Shown one piece after another: positions 1 through 6,486 of a stretch of 17,200 nucleotides of DNA (the stretch's first letter is position 1; the number at the start of each line of letters is the position of its first letter). The translations under genes were made by a program, and so were the position numbers. The notes under the pieces are model-generated. The model saw nothing but the letters and a program-made list of their open reading frames with translations. It did no database searches and was not told the origin of the DNA. The stretch comes from CAYYHA01 sp964471535. GTDB lineage: Bacteria > Myxococcota > Myxococcia > SLRQ01. The stretch lies in the NCBI GenBank assembly GCA_964471535.1, contig CAYYHA010000069.1, positions 1 through 17,200 of the forward strand. The letters are read 5' to 3'.

Positions 1-1
1 C

Positions 2-694
2 GCGCGGCTGCGCAGCGCCCTCCTCGCGGTCTGGGAGGAGGCGGGCGCACCGGTCCCCTATGCGCGGCAGCCCGACCGGCCCGCGGCGGGCGTCGAGCGC
101 TGCGAGACCGGCTTCGTCGTGCACGGGCTCCTTGGCTTCGCACCGCAGCTCGAGCGGGGCCTGCTCGACCCCCGGGCGGTCTCCGCCCTCTCGGAGGTCC
201 TCGGGGCCGGGCTGCACCTCGAGCTGTGCGCCGGGGTGGTCTGCGACCACCACCGCCCCTTCTTCCGCTGGCACACCCACCACGGCGGCATCGACGACGA
301 GCTGTACCGGCGGCGCGGGGAGCGACCCTGGGTGCCACGCATCGAACGGGTGGCGATGCTCGTCTACCTCGAGCCCATGACGGAACGAAGCGGGCAGCTC
401 AAGATCTACCCCCGGCGCGTCTCGGATCCGGTGGAGCCCCCCTTCGACGTAGACGAGCGCCACTGGGAGGGGGAGGTCGCCCTGACGGCACCGGCGGGAA
501 CCGTGGTCTTCCTCGATCAGAGCACCTGGCACGCGGCCCTTCCCAAGACTGACGGTCGGGCGCTGCGCACCTTCGTGGGGCTGTGGTTCCGGCGGGCGGA
601 TGCACCCCCTGCCGAGACCTGCGATCCCAGCCTGCGGCAGCTCGAGGCTCCCGACCCCGTCCTCGCCTCGGTCCTCCCGCCGCGTGACGGGTGA
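2..694 (+). CDS. Phytanoyl-CoA dioxygenase (PhyH)-like Fe(II)/2OG oxygenase, 5'-truncated
   Basis: The frame is open from base 2 to a TGA at 692-694, so the N-terminus lies outside the window. The visible part looks like a PhyH-type cupin oxygenase, a family that hydroxylates small molecules using Fe(II) and 2-oxoglutarate. The family hallmarks I see are SGQLKIYPRR (base 389 on), the counterpart of the usual 'G-L-x-x-x-P-G-S-H' strand, and a C-terminal strand GTVVFLDQSTWHAALPK with the distal iron-binding His at 530-532. An Arg about 12 residues later (566-568) could hold 2-oxoglutarate. The proximal motif is odd: W-H-T-H-H (269-283) stands where HxD/E is expected. The substrate cannot be told. 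It converges on the radical SAM gene with 23 bases between stops, so the two are not one operon. The family call is fairly good; activity is uncertain. Confidence 0.68.
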   Translation, partial: ARLRSALLAVWEEAGAPVPYARQPDRPAAGVERCETGFVVHGLLGFAPQLERGLLDPRAVSALSEVLGAGLHLELCAGVVCDHHRPFFRWHTHHGGIDDELYRRRGERPWVPRIERVAMLVYLEPMTERSGQLKIYPRRVSDPVEPPFDVDERHWEGEVALTAPAGTVVFLDQSTWHAALPKTDGRALRTFVGLWFRRADAPPAETCDPSLRQLEAPDPVLASVLPPRDG

Positions 695-717
695 GGCTGC
701 CGCCTCGCCCCGCTGGC

Positions 718-2382
718 TCAGCTGCGGCCGACGAGCCGCGTGATCTCGGGGTGGAGGAGGTCGATCGCCTCCGAGAGCTGCGCTGCCGCGGCCCGTCCGA
801 TGCGGCCGCGATGCCAGTAGGCCACGCCGCCCACCGACCGGAACCTTCGTAGGTCCGCCCGGTCCGGCTCGGCCACGAGGTGCAGCGCGCCCTCCGGTGT
901 GCCCAGTTCCACCGCGATCCGGTGTCCCTCCCGCCGCGCGCCCAGGAGCGCCCATCCCCCCGCCCCCTCGGAGAGGCAGCGGCGCAGCCGGCCCATGACC
1001 GCCGCCTCGACGGGCGCCGCGGCCCAACCCGATCCGTCACGCCGGGGCACCGGCGCGCCGTAGCGGTACTCCACGGGGTGCTCGGTGGTCGCAAACCCCA
1101 CCCAGGTGGGGTGCAGGACCGCCTGGGGCATCGACTCGGCCTCGCGGCACAGCCAGGCCCAGGTCTCCTCGAGTTCACGCTCGCTCCAGGTCGCGCAGGA
1201 GACGAGGCGCCAGGTGACGGGGTCGAAGCGGATGGCCTGCTCCGCGCGCTGCCGGTCGAGGAGGGCATCGGGCAGCACCAGGCACCAGTACACCCGGACC
1301 GTGTCGGCCAGAGCCACGGTCCGCTCGAAGGTGCGCTTGAACGACTCGGGGCGATCCCCAGGCAGGCCCAGGATGAGCTCCATGGACAGGGACATGCGTC
1401 CCCGCAGGTGCTCGAGCATGCGCTCGAAGCGGCCCATGTCGAAGGGCCGCTGCACCTCGGCGAGCACGGCTGGATCGAAGCTCTGGATGCCGACGGCGAG
1501 CTGCACCCGTTCGAAGGCGGCGATCGCATCTACGTGCTCTGGCTTGAGGTGCGTGGGGTAGACGTGGCCATAGGCGTGGCAGGAGGCGAAGAGGCCTACC
1601 TCTCGTTCGGCGTCGATGAGATTCCTGAAGCCACGCGCCGAGAGGTTGAAGCCGGCGTCGAGGAAGAAGAGATCGCGCACCCCGCCCTCCTTCAACGCCG
1701 CAAGCTGCTCGGCGAGGTACGCGCGGGAGTAGACGCGGTCGGCCCGCTTGTCTCCCCACTGGCAAAAGGTGCAGTGGATGGGGCAGCCCCGAAAGGTTTC
1801 CACGTAGCCACTCGTCCCCGGCGGCGCGAGGCCCAGGTGGTAGGGCGTGGGGTAGGCATCGAGCAGGGGCCTCGGCGCGGGCCCGGTGGAGACCCACTTC
1901 GTGCCGTCGAAGCGGAGGAGGCCGGGGAGCGCCTGCCAGCCGCCGCCCAGGTGAAGGCGGGCGAGATCCCGGATGATCTGTTCCCCCTCGCCTGGCACCA
2001 GGGCATCGATGGCCGAGGCGTAGGGTGCATAGGGCTCGAGGCGCATGACCGAGGCACGCGCCGAGGGCCCGCCGAGCACGAAGACCACCTCGGGCCGTTC
2101 CGCCTTCAGGCGCGCCGCGAGGCGGAGGAAGGTCGGCAGCGACCACACGTAGGCGGTGGCCCCCACCAGTGTGGGGCCGTAGTCGGAGAGGGCTTCGAAG
2201 AAGGGCTCGACCTCCAGCGTCTCCAGATCGAAGACGCGCACCTCGATCCCCTCGAGCGTCGGATCCGCGCGCAGGGAGGCCTCGAGCTTGCGCGCGGCGT
2301 ACGAGAAGGGCCGGTGATCACCGGTGGGATCGATCCCGCCGGCATCCACGGCCGAGACGAGGGCGATGCGGGGCTGTGGCAT
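718..2382 (-). CDS. B12-binding-domain radical SAM protein
   Basis: The protein is 554 residues. Residues about 1-145 look like a Rossmann-type cobalamin-binding domain (LVGATAYVWS at 72-81, FVLGGPSAR at 101-109, VPGEGE at 129-134), without an obvious DxHxxG base-off motif. The radical SAM core follows, with the CxxxCxxC 4Fe-4S motif as C200, C204 and C207 (CPIHCTFCQWG), then AVGIQSFD near 296-303 and LGLPGD at 338-343. The C-terminal 200 residues are family-specific and I do not recognise them. Members of this class often do radical methylations or rearrangements in secondary metabolism, but the substrate cannot be read here. The frame is open to 2592, but I chose the ATG at 2382 because GGGGAGG (2388-2394) lies five bases upstream and the cobalamin fold starts there. 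The 206 bases to the next gene upstream show no convincing promoter. Confidence 0.85.
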   Translation of the reverse strand: MPQPRIALVSAVDAGGIDPTGDHRPFSYAARKLEASLRADPTLEGIEVRVFDLETLEVEPFFEALSDYGPTLVGATAYVWSLPTFLRLAARLKAERPEVVFVLGGPSARASVMRLEPYAPYASAIDALVPGEGEQIIRDLARLHLGGGWQALPGLLRFDGTKWVSTGPAPRPLLDAYPTPYHLGLAPPGTSGYVETFRGCPIHCTFCQWGDKRADRVYSRAYLAEQLAALKEGGVRDLFFLDAGFNLSARGFRNLIDAEREVGLFASCHAYGHVYPTHLKPEHVDAIAAFERVQLAVGIQSFDPAVLAEVQRPFDMGRFERMLEHLRGRMSLSMELILGLPGDRPESFKRTFERTVALADTVRVYWCLVLPDALLDRQRAEQAIRFDPVTWRLVSCATWSERELEETWAWLCREAESMPQAVLHPTWVGFATTEHPVEYRYGAPVPRRDGSGWAAAPVEAAVMGRLRRCLSEGAGGWALLGARREGHRIAVELGTPEGALHLVAEPDRADLRRFRSVGGVAYWHRGRIGRAAAAQLSEAIDLLHPEITRLVGRS

Positions 2383-2588
2383 CGAGGCCTCCCCATGGTC
2401 TCCCAGAGGCTCGGGGGATGACAACCGCGCCACGCGGGCGCCGCCGGGCCTCCCTGTCCCACCGCGCGCCGGAACGGGCTGGTCTCCCGTTGGCGCCGAC
2501 GGCTCGCGGCCATCCCGGCGGCGAGACCGGGCGCTGCGTCCGGGCGCTGCCGCCCACCGAAGGCGCCCCACAGCGGCGAGCGCGCCAC

Positions 2589-4856
2589 TCAAGCAGAGGC
2601 ACGCGCCGGCGGCTGCGCCCCGGCACGGGCCACCACCACCCGATTGCGCCCGCCGCGCTTGGCCTCGTAGAGGGCCTGATCCGCGCGGTCCACCAGCGCC
2701 TGTTTCTGGTCACCGTGCACGGGGCAGGTGGCCACCCCGATGGAGAGCGTGACCTTCAGCGGCCCCAGCTCGGTGGAGAAAACCTGGCGGGCGATCTCCT
2801 CGCGAATTCGATTGGCGATGACCACGGCCCCCTCCTGCCCGGTCTCCGGAAGCACCACGGCGAACTCCTCACCGCCGTAGCGGGCGACGACGTCCGTGTC
2901 CCGCGCCTGGGCAGCGAGTACCTTGGCAACGCCCTTCAGGACCTTGTCGCCCACGGGATGGCCGTAGGTGTCGTTCACACTCTTGAAGTGGTCGACGTCC
3001 ATGAGCAGGAGGCTGACCTCCCGGCCGTAGCGGCGGGCTGCCGCCAAATGGGTCTCGAAGAGTTCCTGGAAGCGCCGGTGGTTGTTGAGGCCAGTCAGCC
3101 CATCGGTGGTGGCCATGCGCTCGGTCTTCTCGAAGAGTCGCGCCCGCTGGATTGCGCCGGCGGCCTGCATGGCCAGGACCTCGAGCATGCGTGTGGCGTC
3201 CGCGCCGAGTGCTTGGCGGCGCGCCGAACCCACCACGAGGGTGCCCACCACCGTCTCCCCGGCGTTCATGGGCAGGACCTTGAGGGTCTCGAGGTCCCGG
3301 AGCGGGAGATTCTCGTGGAAGACGACGGTGCGCTCCATCTGGTGGAAGTCGCGACCGGGCAGGGTGGAGCCGAGGCGCACGGCGCTGGCCACCAGACCCG
3401 AGTTGTCGGAGAAGACGGCGCCCTCCAGCGGCTTGGATCCGGGCCCTACGGCGTGGACGATGCGATGCCGGCAGGGCTCGTCGTCCGTCTCGGCCTCGTA
3501 CACCAGGGTCACCGCTGCGAACTCCACCGGCGCGAGCGCCGTGGCCAGACGTGTGACCGCCTCGGCGACCTCGCCGGGTTTCGAAAGCAGGTTCAGGTGC
3601 TCGATGGCCCGGTAGAAGCGCCCCTTCTCGTCCTTCTCCTTGCGCAGGTAACCCATCACCCGCTCGGTCTCGATCGCCCGCATCACCTGGCAGGCAGCGA
3701 CGGTGAGCACCTGCTCGTCGCGCTCGTCGAAGGGGCGCGCCTCGGCCCGGTCGGCGAGCAGGACGCCGCGCAGGTACCCCTCGCCTGCCTCCTCGCTCCC
3801 GGGCCGGCGCTCGAGGAGCGGCACGCCAAGGAACGCTCGGGGCGGGCCCTTGCTCTGATCGTAGACCGCACCGCGAAAGTCTCCGCAGAGCCGCACGGGA
3901 CCCCGGCGGCGAAGCACCACGCCAGGCAGACCCTGCCCCGCGGGGAGCGGCCGGCGGCGGATCTGCTCCGAGTCAGAGAGGCAGGCGCGCAGGCGGAGGA
4001 GTTCCTCGTCGGGGGAGAGGAGGAAGAGGGCGACCGTGCGCGCATCGAGTGCAGCATGCACCATCTCGAGGACGGCCTGCACGGCATCCCCGATCTCGTC
4101 CACCGCGGCGACGGCCCAGCGCTCCGCCGCCTCGCTGCCAGTCACCGTCTCCTCCCCCGTCGGAACGATGAGGCGGTACTCGCGGGCACGGCGGTGGATC
4201 TCGCCGATGTGCCGGGCGATGGCCTCGCGCACCGCCCGGCGGGCGAGCGCCACGTTCGCCGAGAGGGCCAGGTGGTAGACGATTCCGAAGGCGACCAGGA
4301 AGACGCCATGGGCCGCCACCACCGTGGCGTGCGTCCCCAGGTGTCCGCCCTTCCACGCAACAGCGAGCTCGAGAGCGAGGGCGAGGGCGGCCGCGCCGAT
4401 GCCCACCGCGGGCCTGTGGTAGGCGACGAGGAGCGCCGTCACCAGGTAGAGCAACGGGTAGGCGGGGGAGTCCAGCCCTCCGGAGAGGGCGAGCAGGCCG
4501 TAGACGCCGGTGACCGCGAGAGCGCTCTCCTCGAATGCCGCCGGCAAGGCGCGCGTCCCGCCCCGCACTCGCACCACGAGGCGCTGCAGGAAGAGGGCTG
4601 CGCCGAGCGCCAACAGAGCCCAGGCCACGGGCGAGCGGGCCTCGAAAGCCCCGGTGAAGAGCTGCAGCGCCACGCCCGCAGAGATGAGCCACCCCGCCTG
4701 CCGCCACAGGAGCCCGGCGAAGCGCGTCACCGCAAGCCGCAGCCGCAGGCCGGCGCCGCGCGACCAGAAGCCGGCGCGGGGCACGAGGGCCGTCTTGCCT
4801 GAGAGGTCGAAGGTGGGACGCTCGGGCGCCGCACGGCGGGTGCCGGCGGGAATCAT
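2589..4856 (-). CDS. Membrane GAF-GAF-GGDEF diguanylate cyclase
   Basis: The protein is 755 residues and should make c-di-GMP from two GTP. About six hydrophobic segments lie between residues 45 and 200. They are followed by a GAF-like domain (about 245-400), a second GAF-like domain (about 415-575) and a C-terminal GGDEF domain (about 580-745). The active-site signature is GGEEF at 661-665, with DVDHFKSVND at 620-629 upstream. The inhibitory I-site RxxD is intact (RDTD at 652-655, exactly five residues before GGEEF), so product feedback is expected. The start ATG at 4856 overlaps the stop of the FtsB-like gene by four bases (ATGA), with a G-rich stretch just upstream, so translation is probably coupled. 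The ligand of the GAF domains and the signal sensed by the membrane part are unknown. There is no EAL or HD-GYP domain. Enzyme class is secure; role is inferred from context. Confidence 0.93.
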   Translation of the reverse strand: MIPAGTRRAAPERPTFDLSGKTALVPRAGFWSRGAGLRLRLAVTRFAGLLWRQAGWLISAGVALQLFTGAFEARSPVAWALLALGAALFLQRLVVRVRGGTRALPAAFEESALAVTGVYGLLALSGGLDSPAYPLLYLVTALLVAYHRPAVGIGAAALALALELAVAWKGGHLGTHATVVAAHGVFLVAFGIVYHLALSANVALARRAVREAIARHIGEIHRRAREYRLIVPTGEETVTGSEAAERWAVAAVDEIGDAVQAVLEMVHAALDARTVALFLLSPDEELLRLRACLSDSEQIRRRPLPAGQGLPGVVLRRRGPVRLCGDFRGAVYDQSKGPPRAFLGVPLLERRPGSEEAGEGYLRGVLLADRAEARPFDERDEQVLTVAACQVMRAIETERVMGYLRKEKDEKGRFYRAIEHLNLLSKPGEVAEAVTRLATALAPVEFAAVTLVYEAETDDEPCRHRIVHAVGPGSKPLEGAVFSDNSGLVASAVRLGSTLPGRDFHQMERTVVFHENLPLRDLETLKVLPMNAGETVVGTLVVGSARRQALGADATRMLEVLAMQAAGAIQRARLFEKTERMATTDGLTGLNNHRRFQELFETHLAAARRYGREVSLLLMDVDHFKSVNDTYGHPVGDKVLKGVAKVLAAQARDTDVVARYGGEEFAVVLPETGQEGAVVIANRIREEIARQVFSTELGPLKVTLSIGVATCPVHGDQKQALVDRADQALYEAKRGGRNRVVVARAGAQPPARASA

Positions 4857-5152
4857 GGCGCGTCCCCCGCGGCAGGGACGAAGCGGAAGACGATCTCGCC
4901 GGGTCGAACGAGGCCCAACTCCTCGCGCGCCACCCGCTCGATGGCGGCGTCGTCACTGCGAAGCGCCTGGATCTCGAGGAGGAGCCCAGCGTTTTCTTGC
5001 TCGAGAGAGGCGTTGAGCGCCTCGATGCGTGCCACCTCGGCCTCGAGGCGCTGAACCCGCGGCAGCCCCCCCTCCGAGAAGGCGCTGGCGGCCGCCAGCA
5101 CCAGCGCAAGCCCCACCAGGATCAACCGGATCTTCGCTCTGCCGGGCCCCAT
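4853..5152 (-). CDS. ftsB: FtsB/DivIC-like septum formation initiator
   Basis: The protein is 99 residues with the classic FtsB/DivIC plan. A short cytoplasmic N-terminus is followed by one membrane segment (about 8-26), a coiled coil (about 31-65, LPRVQRLEAEVARIEALN and onward) and a short C-terminal domain with the family pattern IERVAREELGLVRPGEIVF (71-89). FtsB works in the periplasm with FtsL and FtsQ to recruit and activate the septal peptidoglycan synthase during division. No ftsL, ftsQ, eno or other division gene is nearby, unlike the common eno-ftsB layout. The start ATG at 5152 has no clear Shine-Dalgarno sequence. The downstream diguanylate cyclase begins inside its stop codon, which is an unusual partner. 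Other small membrane coiled-coil proteins exist, but the C-terminal motif makes this family likely. Confidence 0.82.
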   Translation of the reverse strand: MGPGRAKIRLILVGLALVLAAASAFSEGGLPRVQRLEAEVARIEALNASLEQENAGLLLEIQALRSDDAAIERVAREELGLVRPGEIVFRFVPAAGDAP

Positions 5153-5221
5153 CCGGGGTCGATGCTACCACCCGTGGGGCGCCCCTCAAGAAAAGTGCTA
5201 CACAGTGCAACAGGTCTGTGG

Positions 5222-5237
5222 CGCAGTGCCTGTGCCC
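5222..5237 (-). promoter_or_regulatory. Possible sigma-54 type -24/-12 promoter for ftsB-diguanylate cyclase
   Basis: Read on the minus strand this is GGGCAC, five bases, then CTGCG, against the consensus TGGCAC-N5-TTGCW. GG and GC are at the required spacing (-24 pair 5236-5235, -12 pair 5224-5223). A start near 5211 would give a leader of about 59 bases before the FtsB-like ATG at 5152. Such matches arise by chance in GC-rich DNA, and no enhancer site or bEBP gene is seen, so this is a weak call. Confidence 0.2.
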
Positions 5238-5354
5238 GGGGGGGGCGGAAGGCCGGGGACCGCCGGGAATGAACGAAGCTCGGCGACTGCAGCAGCCGGG
5301 GGCACAACCGGCCCGTCCGGTGTGGCAGCACCGTCAAACAGCGGCAAGGCAGCC

Positions 5355-6413
5355 TCAGAAGGCAAGGTGCAGTGAGAGGGTGCTCTCCACCCCCAGCGCG
5401 GGACCCGGTGCACCGAAGACGCCCACGAGCCGGACGCCGGTATCGACGAGGACCTGTGCGGTCTTGAAGACTTCCACGCCTGCTGCGAGGGAGAACGTGA
5501 AAGCGTGCTGGCGCTCGATCCAGCCGTAGCCTACTGCGTAGCCCATGTGGGGATTGAGCCAACGCCGCCGACCGCGGCCCAGGAAGTCCGAGTAGAAGTC
5601 GCCCCCGAAGGAGACCAGCAGCGCATCCACACGGTCCATCGGACCCGAGAGATCGGCGAGCAGGTCGAAGTCGAGGTGCGCGACACGCGATCCGAAGAGT
5701 GACAGCCCGGGTCCTGCGAAGACGCGGGGCCGGGCGTCACTCCGGTAGCGCACCAGGTGCGAGAGACGCAGGCCGGGGTAGAGCTTCGGCTGCGGATCGG
5801 GAGACTCCTCCCCGTAGCTGGGGGTCAGCTCGACCGTGATCCTCGCCAGTGCCACCCGGTCCGCCAGTCGCTGCTGTTCCGCCTTCGTCCGCTCGATCTC
5901 TCCACGGAGGCGGGTCAGCTCCGCCTCCACCTTCAGCGCCTCCTCCACGGTGGAAGCCTGCTCCAGGATCGCCTGGTACCTGGCCATCGCCCTTTCCAGG
6001 TTCTCGAGGCGAAGGCGCAGGTCCACCACGGCCTCGCTCTGGTCCGTGGCGGTGATGCTCCGCGCGGTGACCGTCCCAAGCGGGGAGATCGCCTCGATGA
6101 AGCCATCCACCTCGTCGGGCGGCAGGCGGACCACCACCCGGCCGCCCCAGGCCTCGAGGGTCAGCTCGCTCACTTTGCCGCCGCGCTCGACCGCCGCCGC
6201 AGCGACCGCTTCCGCCGTCTCGGCGACCTCGTCCACGGTCATCTCGACGGTGCCCTCGACCACCACCGCCGGATCGGCGGCCGCCGCCCTCCCCTGCTGC
6301 CTGTTGAAGGCCTCGACCTGTGCGCGCATCTCCTTGGGATCGGGCATCTGCGCCGCGCCCGCGGCACATCCGGCGATGACGAAGGGCAGCAGGAGCGAAG
6401 GGAACCTGGTCAT
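5355..6413 (-). CDS. DUF4349 lipoprotein with beta-rich, outer-membrane-like C-terminus
   Basis: The protein is 352 residues. The N-terminus is a lipoprotein signal ending in IAGC, with lipidated Cys at 16. Residues about 48-200 match the DUF4349 plan: two beta strands with an 'ERGGKVSELTLE' type turn, a VRLPPDEVDGFIEAISPLG segment, TARSITATDQSE, then a long helical hairpin of charged heptads (about 130-190) ending in VALARITVEL. DUF4349 proteins normally end with a membrane helix after this. Here residues about 210-352 are instead amphipathic and Gly/aromatic-rich and end in LSLHLAF, with a terminal Phe as in outer-membrane beta-barrel strands. Start: GAGGAG (6420-6425) is six bases from the ATG at 6413 but abuts the in-frame ATG at 6419, so 6413 is preferred. 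The gene follows the P-type ATPase by 73 bases on the same strand. Function is unknown. Confidence 0.75.
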   Translation of the reverse strand: MTRFPSLLLPFVIAGCAAGAAQMPDPKEMRAQVEAFNRQQGRAAAADPAVVVEGTVEMTVDEVAETAEAVAAAAVERGGKVSELTLEAWGGRVVVRLPPDEVDGFIEAISPLGTVTARSITATDQSEAVVDLRLRLENLERAMARYQAILEQASTVEEALKVEAELTRLRGEIERTKAEQQRLADRVALARITVELTPSYGEESPDPQPKLYPGLRLSHLVRYRSDARPRVFAGPGLSLFGSRVAHLDFDLLADLSGPMDRVDALLVSFGGDFYSDFLGRGRRRWLNPHMGYAVGYGWIERQHAFTFSLAAGVEVFKTAQVLVDTGVRLVGVFGAPGPALGVESTLSLHLAF

Positions 6414-6419
6414 GGTCAT

Positions 6420-6425
6420 CTCCTC
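6420..6425 (-). promoter_or_regulatory. Ribosome binding site deciding the DUF4349 start
   Basis: GAGGAG lies six bases before the ATG at 6413 and directly abuts the ATG at 6419. Normal spacing therefore favours the downstream ATG, which shortens the protein by two residues. Confidence 0.6.
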
Positions 6426-6440
6426 GAGTCCGAGTCCTGG

Positions 6441-6472
6441 GGTGAACGCGGCCCATGCGTAAAGGGTTCACC
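6441..6472. repeat. Inverted repeat between ATPase and DUF4349 genes
   Basis: GGTGAAC (6441-6447) and GTTCACC (6466-6472) are perfect 7-base inverted arms with an 18-base loop, in the 73-base gap between the two minus-strand genes. There is no T-tract, so an ordinary intrinsic terminator is not supported. An operator or an mRNA-processing hairpin is possible, as is chance. Confidence 0.35.
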
Positions 6473-6486
6473 GAGAGACGCCACCC

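Noticed and set aside
880..2421. Long + strand frame opposite the radical SAM gene
   Set aside because: Same artefact: no domain and an odd composition, while the minus-strand protein has the cluster motif and a good ribosome site.
2383..2592. 70-residue N-terminal extension of the radical SAM protein
   Set aside because: The extension is Arg/Pro/Gly-rich and unrelated to the cobalamin fold, and a strong Shine-Dalgarno sits at the internal ATG.
2169..4802. Very long + strand open frame opposite the diguanylate cyclase
   Set aside because: It is low-complexity Arg/Gly/His-rich translation with no domain, and it mirrors a gene with clear motifs. Long antisense frames are expected at this GC content.
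5304..5328. Imperfect hairpin downstream of the DUF4349 gene as a terminator
   Set aside because: The arms (around ACAACCGG and CCGGTGTG) are mismatched and there is no T-tract on either strand.
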